Below are positions 1-7,093 of a stretch of DNA of 10,863 nucleotides, in pieces. Position 1 is the first letter of the stretch. Every line of letters starts with the position of its first letter. This DNA comes from Namhaeicola sp039714555 (lineage in GTDB: Bacteria > Bacteroidota > Bacteroidia > Flavobacteriales > Flavobacteriaceae): contig JBDLJB010000059.1 of assembly GCA_039714555.1 (NCBI GenBank), forward strand, positions 1-10,863, written 5' to 3'. The translations under genes and the position numbers were made by a program. The notes below the pieces were generated by a model. It saw only the letters and a list, made by a program, of their open reading frames with translations, was not told where the DNA came from and ran no database searches.

Positions 1-783
1 CCAGAACAGTTAGCTGCTGACAATGATCGTCCGTTACCATATGGATACATTGATGATAGAGATATTTTATGGTCTAAAGTAGTATGGGAATTCGTTGATC
101 TGAATGAAAAGATCAATATGCCTTTTTACTACCCGGTAGATACGAGTAATATTAGTTCAAGTCGTCGTTCTCTTTTCGATACTTTGTTAAGAGGTATAAA
201 AAACGGTGAGATTATTGATGTTTATGACGATTCGTATTTTGAAGATAAATTAACCTTAAAAGATATTCACTCACGTTTAACAAGAATTGATACTTCTAAT
301 GCCGGTATTGAAAGATTAAATGCCGGAGAAGTATTAACGGATGAATATATTGATAGAAGAGATCTAACTTCTGCAGATATTCAAGGTTTTAAAGTGAAAG
401 GTGTTTGGTATTTTGACAAGCGTCAAGGTGAATTGAAATACCGTTTATTAGGTATTGCACCTGTAGCTCCAGATGTTAATTTTATTGATGGTGAAGGTGG
501 AGAAGATGAAATGGTAGACCTTTTTTGGGTTTGGTATCCAGGTGCTCGTTACACAACTTTTGATATGAAAGTATTTAATCAAAAAAATTCAGCATATCCT
601 TTGTCGTTTGACCATTTATTAAATGCTCGACGTTTTAATGCCATAATTTATCGCGAAGAAAATATTTATGCCAATCGTGATGTTGCCGAATATATCAAAG
701 GAAACTCTCTTTTTCAAGTATTAGAATCTGAAAAACTTAAAGAAGATATCAGAAATAAAGAATTAGATATGTGGAATTATTAA
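1..783 (+). CDS. gldN: Gliding motility / type IX secretion protein GldN (3' part)
   Basis: The reading frame is open from base 1, so the gene is cut by the window edge; 260 C-terminal residues are present. The region around residues 10-45 of the visible part (LPYGYIDDRDILWSKVVWE, then DLNEKIN and FYYPVD) and the later DLFWVWYPGAR and SFDHLLNARRF blocks are what I recognise as GldN/PorN. The first in-frame ATG, at 118, lies inside this conserved part and is not the true start. GldN is a periplasmic protein that, with lipoprotein GldK, forms the ring of the type IX secretion and gliding apparatus; gldK-L-M-N normally form an operon, so gldM is expected just left of the window. About 50-80 N-terminal residues, including the signal peptide, should be missing. 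A hairpin terminator follows the stop by about 20 nt, consistent with gldN being the last operon gene. Family identity is by recognition, not a search. Confidence 0.93.
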   Translation, partial: PEQLAADNDRPLPYGYIDDRDILWSKVVWEFVDLNEKINMPFYYPVDTSNISSSRRSLFDTLLRGIKNGEIIDVYDDSYFEDKLTLKDIHSRLTRIDTSNAGIERLNAGEVLTDEYIDRRDLTSADIQGFKVKGVWYFDKRQGELKYRLLGIAPVAPDVNFIDGEGGEDEMVDLFWVWYPGARYTTFDMKVFNQKNSAYPLSFDHLLNARRFNAIIYREENIYANRDVAEYIKGNSLFQVLESEKLKEDIRNKELDMWNY

Positions 784-803
784 TCCATTCTAAATAAAAT
801 ATT

Positions 804-838
804 AAAACTCCTGTCTTTGGCAGGAGTTTTTTATTTTT
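804..838 (+). terminator. Intrinsic terminator after gldN
   Basis: Perfect 10-bp inverted repeat AAAACTCCTG (804-813) / CAGGAGTTTT (821-830) around a 7-nt loop, which can extend inward as TC/GG with a G-U pair. It is followed by an uninterrupted T run (827-832) and a second T run to 838. This is a textbook Rho-independent terminator for the gldN operon. Its T tract ends only about 5 nt before the ATG of the next gene. Confidence 0.9.
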
Positions 839-843
839 ACATA

Positions 844-1884
844 ATGAATGTTGATTATATTATAGTAGGTCTAGGTTTGGCAGGTATCGCTATTGCTGAA
901 GAACTTTCAAAAAATAATAAATCGTTTGTTGTTTTTGAAAATAATTCCCAAAACTCTTCTTTGGTTGCCGGAGGAATGTATAATCCGGTTGTTTTAAAAC
1001 GATTTACTCCAGTTTGGAATGCAGAAGAACAATTGAAAACAGCATTGCCCTTTTATAAAAATTTAGAGAAGAAATTTAATAAAACCTATCATCATAAAAT
1101 TGATATTTATAGAATCTTTAAATCAATTGAAGAACAAAATAATTGGTTTTCTGCCTGTGATAATATATTGTTAGAAAAATTTATGATTTCTGATGTTATT
1201 CAAAATAATAACCAATATATTATTGCACCATTCGGATATGGAAAATTAACCAATACAGGTAGAATTGACACAAATTTATTGGTGAAAGATTATGTAAATC
1301 TATTGCAAAATCAAAAACAGATTAGATTTGAAGAATTTGAACATAAATTCATTGAATTCTCTGATTTGACTGTTCAATATAAAGATATTGAATCTAAACA
1401 CATTGTTTTTTGTGAAGGATTTGGCTTAAAAGAAAATCCTTTTTTTAATTACTTGCCAATGCGTGAGGCAAAAGGAGAGTTGATAACTATTCGGGCACCA
1501 AAATTAAAAGTTTCCTATTTAATCAAAGCAGCCGTATTTGTTTTGCCTTTAGGGAATGATCTTTATAGAGTTGGTGCTACTTTTAATTGGACTGATAAAA
1601 CAAAAAAACCTACCGAAGCAGGTAAGGCCGAACTGTTAAAAAAATTAAATACTTTTATAGTTACTGAATTTGAAGTTATAGAACAAATTGCTGGTATTCG
1701 TCCAACAGTTAAAGATAGAAGACCTTTGGTAGGCGTTCATAAAAAGTTTAAGCAATTAAATATATTAAATGGTTTAGGAACAAGAGGTGTGATGGTTGCA
1801 CCAACTATGGCTAAAAAATTATACAATCATATTGAATTTGATATTCCTTTAGAAAAAGAAATCTCAATTGAAAGGTTTGATTAA
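844..1884 (+). CDS. FAD-dependent oxidoreductase, DAO (DadA/MnmC-like) family
   Basis: 346 residues from the ATG at 844. Residues 4-14 hold the beta strand and GxGxxG dinucleotide loop (YIIVGLGLAG), with the FAD-ribose acidic residue near position 32 (VVFENN). The C-terminal part has the second FAD signature of the DAO family, AGIRPTVKDRRPLVG (about 283-297), followed by GLGTRG (310-315) and APTMAKKL. It is probably a soluble flavoprotein that oxidises a C-N bond with O2 or another acceptor. The substrate is unknown. The GGMYNP block near 43-48 and the C-terminal GLGTRG-APTMA pattern recall the FAD domain of the tRNA-modifying enzyme MnmC, but this is only a resemblance. An upstream TTG at 817 would add 9 residues encoded by the terminator hairpin, so I reject that start. 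It ends 9 nt from the convergent DUF983 gene. Confidence 0.8.
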   Translation: MNVDYIIVGLGLAGIAIAEELSKNNKSFVVFENNSQNSSLVAGGMYNPVVLKRFTPVWNAEEQLKTALPFYKNLEKKFNKTYHHKIDIYRIFKSIEEQNNWFSACDNILLEKFMISDVIQNNNQYIIAPFGYGKLTNTGRIDTNLLVKDYVNLLQNQKQIRFEEFEHKFIEFSDLTVQYKDIESKHIVFCEGFGLKENPFFNYLPMREAKGELITIRAPKLKVSYLIKAAVFVLPLGNDLYRVGATFNWTDKTKKPTEAGKAELLKKLNTFIVTEFEVIEQIAGIRPTVKDRRPLVGVHKKFKQLNILNGLGTRGVMVAPTMAKKLYNHIEFDIPLEKEISIERFD

Positions 1885-1893
1885 ATTTTAAAG

Positions 1894-2265
1894 TTATTCT
1901 TTACTCTTGTAATGAATAAAAAAATTGATGTAAATTAGTCTTGAAAATCTTAGAGTAAAAGGAGTAAGTAAGATTAATGAAATAGTAATTACAATAAAAA
2001 TCTTCATAAGATCTAAACCCAATAAATAACATATAATAAATATTGCAATTGAAAGTGATACAGTTAAGGCATATGAAACATACATAGCTCCGTAAAAAAA
2101 TGATGGTTCAATCATGTATTTTAAACCGCAATTTGAACATTTTTCATAGATCTTTAAATTTTCTTTGATGTTAAATGGATTAGGATTTATGTAAAAATCA
2201 CCATCATGACATCTAGGACATTTATTACGAAAAACACTATAAATTTTAGATCCTTTCTTTAACAT
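1894..2265 (-). CDS. DUF983 family zinc-ribbon membrane protein
   Basis: 123 residues. The N-terminal cytosolic-type part has two cysteine pairs, CPRC (16-19) and CSNC (43-46), spaced like a zinc ribbon. Two hydrophobic segments follow, about residues 59-83 and 86-106, and then a short basic tail. This order (CPRC, NPNPF, a second Cys pair plus GL, EPSFFYGAMYVSY, two membrane helices) is that of DUF983, an uncharacterised family common in Bacteroidota and Alphaproteobacteria. It should be an inner-membrane protein; no function is known. The gene is divergent from the ABC-F gene, with 67 nt between the start codons, and convergent with the flavoprotein gene with 9 nt between the stops, so there is no room for a separate terminator. 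A -7-like box TATATTTG on this strand lies at 2302-2295, 30 nt upstream of the start. Confidence 0.85.
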   Translation of the reverse strand: MLKKGSKIYSVFRNKCPRCHDGDFYINPNPFNIKENLKIYEKCSNCGLKYMIEPSFFYGAMYVSYALTVSLSIAIFIICYLLGLDLMKIFIVITISLILLTPFTLRFSRLIYINFFIHYKSKE

Positions 2266-2286
2266 TTTAAAACATAAAAATTATTA

Positions 2287-2294
2287 TAGATTTG
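2287..2294 (+). promoter_or_regulatory. Bacteroidota-type -7 box for the ABC-F gene
   Basis: TAGATTTG matches the Bacteroidota -7 consensus TAnnTTTG exactly. It would place a transcription start near 2299-2301, about 33 nt before the ATG at 2333. I see no convincing -33 TTTG box at the usual spacing. It directly abuts the box of the opposite strand. Confidence 0.5.
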
Positions 2295-2302
2295 CAAATA
2301 TA
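2295..2302 (-). promoter_or_regulatory. Bacteroidota-type -7 box for the DUF983 gene
   Basis: Read on the minus strand this is TATATTTG, an exact TAnnTTTG match. It predicts a transcription start near 2290 and a leader of about 25 nt before the ATG (complement of 2263-2265). The -33 element is not evident. Together with the plus-strand box it forms the palindromic core TTTGCAAA (2291-2298), so the two promoters touch. Confidence 0.45.
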
Positions 2303-2332
2303 AAATTTTACAAATTATTTATTTTTTCCTTT

Positions 2333-4240
2333 ATGCTAAATATTCATGATTTAACGATTTCTTTTTCTGGAGAAGATTTGTTTTCAGGCATCACATTTAA
2401 ACTAAACACCGGTGATAGAGTTGGTTTGGTTGGTAAAAATGGGGCAGGAAAAACAACATTATTAAAAATTGTCGCTGGTGAGCAGGAATATGATAAAGGA
2501 AATATAGCGATTGAAAAGAATATAAGTATAGGATATTTAAAGCAAGAAATTGATTTTGAAGAAGGGAAAACAGTTCTTGAAGAAGCTTATAAAGCATTTG
2601 TAGAAATTAAAGAAATTGAAAAGAATTTAGATAGGATCAATACTGAACTTGTTGATAGAACTGATTATGAAAGTGATTATTATCACAACTTAATGCATGA
2701 TCTGGATACTTTATCTCATCGCTATGAATTATTAGGGGGTTATAATTATCAGGGAGAAACTGAAAAGGTATTGTTGGGTTTAGGTTTTAAGCAAGAAGAT
2801 TTTAATATGTTGACCAATACTTTTTCCGGTGGTTGGCGTATGCGAATAGAATTGGCAAAAATATTACTTCAAAAAAATGATATTTTATTATTGGATGAGC
2901 CTACAAATCATTTGGATATTGAATCTATTATTTGGTTTGAGAACTTTTTAAAGAGCTTTTCAGGAGCTGTGATTTTAGTTTCACATGATAAAATGTTTTT
3001 GGACAACGTTACCAATCGAACGATTGAGATTTCTTTGGGTAAAATTTACGATTATAAAAAACCTTATTCGCAATATTTGGTGTTGAGAAATGAAATAAGA
3101 GAAAAACAATTACAATCTCAAAAAAATCAGGAGAAGGAAATTAAACATACTGAGAAATTAATTGAAAAATTTAGAGCAAAGGCAAATAAAGCCTCTATGG
3201 CACAATCCTTAATTAAAAAATTAGATAAAGTAGAAAGGATAGAGGTAGACGTAGCTGATAATGCAGTAATGAATGTTCAATTTAATATGTCAGCAGTTCC
3301 AGGAAAAGTTGTAATTGAAGCTGAAAATGTAGCTAAAAATTACGATGATAATATTGTCTTACAAAATGTTAACCTATTAATTGAACGTGGATCAAAAATT
3401 GCTTTTGTTGGTCAAAACGGACAAGGAAAAACAACATTGGCGAAAATTATAGTAGATGAAATTCCATTTGGAGGAAATATAAAGATCGGGCACAATGTAC
3501 AAATAGGTTATTTTGCTCAAAATCAATCAGATTATTTAGATGGAGAATTGACTGTTTTAAAAACCATGGAAGATTTTGCCAATGATAGTAATAGGGCAAA
3601 AGTTAGAGATATTTTAGGAGCATTTTTATTTAGAGGTGATGATGTTGATAAAAAAGTAAAAGTGTTATCGGGTGGCGAAAAGAACAGGTTGGCTTTGTGT
3701 AAAATGATGTTACAGCCCTTTAATGTACTGATAATGGATGAACCAACAAACCATTTAGATATTGCCTCAAAGAATGTAATTAAAAAGGCTTTGCAGAAAT
3801 TTGAAGGTACTATAATTATTGTTTCTCATGATAGAGATTTTTTACAGGATCTTACAAATAAAGTATATGCTTTTAAGGATAAAAGAATAAAAGAGTATTT
3901 AGGGGATATTAATTATTTTTTAGAACAACACAACCTTGAGAATTTACGTGATATTGAAAAGAAAGACAAAATAATAAAAAGCAATATCCAAAAGAATAAT
4001 GATGGTTTCAATAAAAAAAGTGATAAAAAAAATCGCAGACAACTACAAAATAGAATTAAAAAAATTGAAACTGAAATATCAAATTTAGAAAATGATATTA
4101 AAAATGATGACAATGAAATTGCCTTAAATTATGAGAAGATCTCAGAAGAAAAAGATTTTTTTAAAAAATATCAGTCAAAAAAAAATAAAGTAGAAGAACT
4201 ATTAATTCTTTGGGAAGAAATTCACGATAAATTAGTCTAG
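2333..4240 (+). CDS. ABC-F family ATPase (YheS/Uup-like ribosome-associated factor)
   Basis: 635 residues with two ABC cassettes and no membrane segments, which places it in the ABC-F translation-factor group rather than among transporters. Cassette 1 has Walker A GKNGAGKT (34-41), signature FSGGW (164-168), Walker B with ILLLDEPTNHLD (184-195) and H-loop His218. Cassette 2 has Walker A GQNGQGKT (360-367), signature LSGGE (445-449), Walker B VLIMDEPTNHLD (465-476) and His499. The helical linker between them (about 230-315, Lys/Glu/Gln rich) is the arm that reaches the ribosomal P/E site in this family. A charged coiled-coil tail (about 565-635) resembles the C-terminal domain of YheS and Uup. 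The FSGGWRMRIELAK form of signature 1 is the one seen in YheS. All ATPase residues are intact. The likely role is rescue or regulation of stalled ribosomes; an antibiotic-protection role cannot be read from sequence. Its stop is 5 nt from the convergent lipoprotein gene. Confidence 0.93.
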   Translation: MLNIHDLTISFSGEDLFSGITFKLNTGDRVGLVGKNGAGKTTLLKIVAGEQEYDKGNIAIEKNISIGYLKQEIDFEEGKTVLEEAYKAFVEIKEIEKNLDRINTELVDRTDYESDYYHNLMHDLDTLSHRYELLGGYNYQGETEKVLLGLGFKQEDFNMLTNTFSGGWRMRIELAKILLQKNDILLLDEPTNHLDIESIIWFENFLKSFSGAVILVSHDKMFLDNVTNRTIEISLGKIYDYKKPYSQYLVLRNEIREKQLQSQKNQEKEIKHTEKLIEKFRAKANKASMAQSLIKKLDKVERIEVDVADNAVMNVQFNMSAVPGKVVIEAENVAKNYDDNIVLQNVNLLIERGSKIAFVGQNGQGKTTLAKIIVDEIPFGGNIKIGHNVQIGYFAQNQSDYLDGELTVLKTMEDFANDSNRAKVRDILGAFLFRGDDVDKKVKVLSGGEKNRLALCKMMLQPFNVLIMDEPTNHLDIASKNVIKKALQKFEGTIIIVSHDRDFLQDLTNKVYAFKDKRIKEYLGDINYFLEQHNLENLRDIEKKDKIIKSNIQKNNDGFNKKSDKKNRRQLQNRIKKIETEISNLENDIKNDDNEIALNYEKISEEKDFFKKYQSKKNKVEELLILWEEIHDKLV

Positions 4241-4245
4241 AAAAA

Positions 4246-4806
4246 TTATTTTATTTCAATTACGGGTGGGTATTCAATCATAATTTTATTTACAAATTCA
4301 TTAATTCTTTCTTCTTTTTTATCAATATTTTTTGATTTTGAAAGTGCACCTGTACCAATACCCTGCCAGGCAAGCTCTTTTTTATTAGCATCGATCAGAT
4401 CAATAAAGAGAGTCCCTTCAGTTGATCTATATACATTTGTATATCCGGGTCCATAACCAAAACCGTATCCATATCCATATCCATAATACCAAGGATACCA
4501 ACCGTAATAATTATTGTTATAGACATCTATTTTTTCACGAGATTTTGTAAAGATATTTACTAAAAGATCAGGGTTTTCTGATAACTCAAGACCTTTTGAT
4601 TTTAACTCAGTTTCTATAGCTCTTAAAATACGACGTTTATCTAAGTCTGAAATTTCAACTTTATCAATTCCTTTTTTGTAAAAAGCAAAAGTTTTATATG
4701 TGCCAAAATCTAAAGCTTTATCATAATCACTTGAAACTTGAACTGTAGAACATGATCCAAGAAATAATAAAACTAAGAAAACAGGCATTATTTTTAAAAA
4801 TCTCAT
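4246..4806 (-). CDS. DUF4136 family lipoprotein
   Basis: 186 residues. An N-terminal signal (MRFLK, a hydrophobic core, then LGSC) has its lipobox cysteine at residue 19, so the mature protein is lipid-anchored. The body shows the DUF4136 pattern: DYDKALDFGTYKTFAFY (27-43), a helix with I..AIE.ELKSKGL (60-72), NPDLLVNI (78-85), and a C-terminal strand set TLFIDLID (132-139) and LAWQGIG. Between residues 98 and 122 a Tyr/Gly-rich insert (YYGYGYGYGFGYGPGY) lies where many family members have a similar loop; it is encoded partly by a hexanucleotide repeat. The function of the family is unknown. It begins 10 nt after hutU and is probably co-transcribed with it. No terminator is visible after the stop, which is 5 nt from the opposing ABC-F stop. 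Confidence 0.85.
   Translation of the reverse strand: MRFLKIMPVFLVLLFLGSCSTVQVSSDYDKALDFGTYKTFAFYKKGIDKVEISDLDKRRILRAIETELKSKGLELSENPDLLVNIFTKSREKIDVYNNNYYGWYPWYYGYGYGYGFGYGPGYTNVYRSTEGTLFIDLIDANKKELAWQGIGTGALSKSKNIDKKEERINEFVNKIMIEYPPVIEIK
4466..4483 (-). repeat. Hexanucleotide tandem repeat (TATCCA)x3 in the lipoprotein gene
   Basis: Three perfect TATCCA copies on the plus strand, with degenerate copies on both sides, encode the GYGYGY stretch on the minus strand. The unit is six bases, so gain or loss of copies keeps the reading frame and only changes loop length. Confidence 0.8.
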
Positions 4807-4816
4807 AACTAATAGT

Positions 4817-6871
4817 TTAGAATAAATCTTTAATCAATGAATCTTCAACTGTATTTGGTATGGTAATTTTTAAATTTGGTTCCATTTCCATTGCTCTTTT
4901 TGCAGTATTTACAGCACCTTTATTACGAGCCCAACTGCGTCGAGAAATGCCATTATTTACATCCCAAAACAACATTGATTTTAATCTATTGTTTGCTTCT
5001 TCAGTACCATCAAGAACCATACCAAAGCCTCCATTTATCACTTCTCCCCATCCAACGCCACCACCATTATGAATAGATACCCAGGTTGCACCTCTAAAAC
5101 TATCTCCTATTACATTTTGTATTGCCATATCAGCTGTAAATTGAGAACCGTCATAAATATTAGAGGTTTCACGATAAGGAGAGTCTGTTCCTGAGACATC
5201 ATGGTGATCTCTTCCCAAAACAATTGGAGCTGTTAATTCACCATTTTTAATTGCTTTATTGAAGGCTTCAGCAATTTTGATCCTTCCTTCTGTATCAGCA
5301 TATAAAATTCTGGCTTGTGAACCAACAACTAATTTATTTTCCTGAGCACCTTTTATCCATTGAATATTATCATTCATTTGTTGCTGAATTTCTTTAGGAG
5401 ATTTTTTTATCAATTCATTTAAAACGTCTGTAGCAATTTGATCGGTCTTAGCTAAATCATTAGAATCTCCTGAAGTACAAACCCATCTAAAAGGTCCAAA
5501 ACCGTAATCAAAACACATGGGTCCCATAATATCTTCTACGTATGATGCATATGCAAATTCATCAACACCAACAGCTCCTCGTGAAACTGGGGGATTTTTA
5601 CGATCTTGAAAAGTTGGAGAGTTTAAAAATATATCGGCACCGGCACGTGAAGCTTCCAATAAAAATGCATTACCATAATCAAAAAAGTAAGTCCCTTTTG
5701 CTGTGTGTTTATTGATGGCATCCGCCTGACGGCGTAAAGATACCTGTACTTTTTCTTTAAATTTTGTAGGTTCATTAGCCATCATTTCGTTGGCTTTTTC
5801 AAAACTATAATCAACAGGATAATAACCACCTGCCCATGGATTATGTAATGAAGTTTGATCGCTTCCTAAGTCGATATATACGTTTTCTTCAAGAAATTTC
5901 TCCCAGATATCAACTATATTTCCCAGATAAGCGATAGAAACAATTTCTTTATTTTTTTTAGCTTTATTAACCCTTAATACAAGTTCATCAAGATCTTCAA
6001 TGACTTCATCTACCCAATTTTGTGAATGCCTTGTATGAACGGCTTTAGGATTTATTTCAGCACAAACGGTAATACAACCTGCAATATTACCTGCTTTTGG
6101 TTGGGCACCACTCATGCCTCCTAAACCAGAAGTTAGAAATAATTTTCCTGCCAAGCTTTCACCATCTTTTGCAATTTTTCTTCCCGCATTTAGAACAGTA
6201 ATTGTTGTACCGTGAACAATTCCTTGCGGTCCGATATACATATAGCTTCCTGCAGTCATTTGTCCGTATTGTGTTACTCCCAAAGCATTAAATCTTTCCC
6301 AATCATCTTGTTTAGAGTAATTTGGAATCATCATGCCATTTGTAACAACTACTCTTGGTGCATTTTTATGCGATGGGAATAATCCCATAGGATGACCGGA
6401 ATACATCACTAAAGTTTGTTCATCAGTCATTTCTGACAAATACCTCATGGTTAATAAATATTGTGCCCAATTTTGAAAAACAGCACCATTACCACCATAG
6501 GTTATCAATTCATGAGGATGTTGTGCAACATCATAATTCAAATTATTTTGAATCATATGCATTATGGCTTTGGCCTGTATGCTTTTACCAGGATACTCAT
6601 CAATAGGTCTGGCAAATATTTCGTAATCAGGTATAAACCTATACATGTAAATTCTACCATACTCGTTCAACTCTTCTGCAAATTCCTTTGCCAAAACCAA
6701 ATGATGTTTTTTATCAAAATAGCGTAATGCATTTCGAATAGCCAATTCTTTTTCGGCTTTGTTTAGAATATTTTTTCGCTTAGGAGCGTGATTTAAGTTA
6801 TTATCAAAAGGTTTTGGATTCGGTAATGATTCAGGAATACCTTGTGTAATTTGTTGTTGAAATGAACTCAT
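4817..6871 (-). CDS. hutU: Urocanate hydratase (urocanase)
   Basis: 684 residues. It catalyses the second step of histidine degradation in the cytosol, urocanate + H2O to 4-imidazolone-5-propionate, using tightly bound NAD+ as an electrophile. Recognisable blocks are YGGNGAVFQNWAQY (125-138), MYSGHPMG (156-163), MYIGPQGIVHGT (211-222), the glycine-rich NAD+-binding stretch TSGLGGMSGAQPKAGN (247-262), FDYGFGPFRWVCTSG (454-468) holding the conserved cysteine at 465, GRDHHDVSGTDSPYRETS (553-570), and HNGGGVGWGE (601-610). It is longer than the 550-560 residue proteobacterial enzyme and matches the longer form (about 660-680) that I associate with Bacteroidota and animals; the extra length includes the first 40 residues and insertions. 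hutH, hutI and hutG are not in the window. It lies between the DUF5522 gene (20 nt upstream) and the DUF4136 lipoprotein gene (10 nt downstream). Confidence 0.96.
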   Translation of the reverse strand: MSSFQQQITQGIPESLPNPKPFDNNLNHAPKRKNILNKAEKELAIRNALRYFDKKHHLVLAKEFAEELNEYGRIYMYRFIPDYEIFARPIDEYPGKSIQAKAIMHMIQNNLNYDVAQHPHELITYGGNGAVFQNWAQYLLTMRYLSEMTDEQTLVMYSGHPMGLFPSHKNAPRVVVTNGMMIPNYSKQDDWERFNALGVTQYGQMTAGSYMYIGPQGIVHGTTITVLNAGRKIAKDGESLAGKLFLTSGLGGMSGAQPKAGNIAGCITVCAEINPKAVHTRHSQNWVDEVIEDLDELVLRVNKAKKNKEIVSIAYLGNIVDIWEKFLEENVYIDLGSDQTSLHNPWAGGYYPVDYSFEKANEMMANEPTKFKEKVQVSLRRQADAINKHTAKGTYFFDYGNAFLLEASRAGADIFLNSPTFQDRKNPPVSRGAVGVDEFAYASYVEDIMGPMCFDYGFGPFRWVCTSGDSNDLAKTDQIATDVLNELIKKSPKEIQQQMNDNIQWIKGAQENKLVVGSQARILYADTEGRIKIAEAFNKAIKNGELTAPIVLGRDHHDVSGTDSPYRETSNIYDGSQFTADMAIQNVIGDSFRGATWVSIHNGGGVGWGEVINGGFGMVLDGTEEANNRLKSMLFWDVNNGISRRSWARNKGAVNTAKRAMEMEPNLKITIPNTVEDSLIKDLF

Positions 6872-6891
6872 AATAGTTTAGTTTAATTGTT

Positions 6892-7050
6892 TTAAAGATC
6901 TTTTTTAGGATCAAAACCATAAGGACAATGTTTACAATTATTTTTACAACAATAACCTCTTTTTAAATGATATTTTTCAGTAAAGATCTTATAACCATTT
7001 TTCGAATAATAAAAATATTCGGATTTTAGATTATTATTTTTAAATTGCAT
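6892..7050 (-). CDS. DUF5522 family small cysteine-rich protein
   Basis: 52 residues when read from the ATG at 7050. Nearly the whole protein is the DUF5522 motif: EYFYYSKNGYKIFTEKYHLK, then RGYCC, NNCKHCPYG and a charged tail. Four cysteines (CC, then C..C) with His make a likely metal-binding knuckle, which is inference. The frame is open up to 7203, but the extra 51 residues are low-complexity, unlike the family, and would overlap the start of the divergent gene at 7094, so I use the short form. A TACATTTG -7-like box ends 3 nt upstream of the ATG, implying a leaderless or nearly leaderless mRNA. The gene is first in an apparent operon with hutU (20-nt gap). Function unknown. Confidence 0.8.
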   Translation of the reverse strand: MQFKNNNLKSEYFYYSKNGYKIFTEKYHLKRGYCCKNNCKHCPYGFDPKKDL

Positions 7051-7053
7051 ATG

Positions 7054-7061
7054 CAAATGTA
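7054..7061 (-). promoter_or_regulatory. Candidate -7 box for the DUF5522-hutU-lipoprotein operon
   Basis: On the minus strand this reads TACATTTG, an exact TAnnTTTG match in the 43-nt space between divergent start codons. Transcription would begin about 4-6 nt further, at or next to the ATG at 7050. No -33 TTTG is seen at 17-23 nt upstream, so the call rests on one box in AT-rich DNA. Confidence 0.35.
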
Positions 7062-7093
7062 TTTGTTTTTTGTGGTAATTTAAATTTAGTTTA

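Noticed and set aside
817..843. A TTG start at 817 for the flavoprotein, adding MAGVFYFYI
   Set aside because: The extra codons lie in the loop, 3' arm and T tract of the gldN terminator, and the family N-terminus begins with the strand before GLGLAG, matched by the ATG at 844.
2397..4113. Minus-strand open frames inside the ABC-F gene (2397-2597, 3913-4113) and 8346-8549 opposite the glucosaminidase gene
   Set aside because: They are short, hydrophobic or biased shadows of Lys/Glu-rich coding sequence on the other strand.
4860..6727. Open frames on the plus strand inside hutU (for example 4860-5072, 4876-5076, 6461-6727)
   Set aside because: They are opposite-strand shadows of a well-conserved enzyme and show no recognisable protein features.
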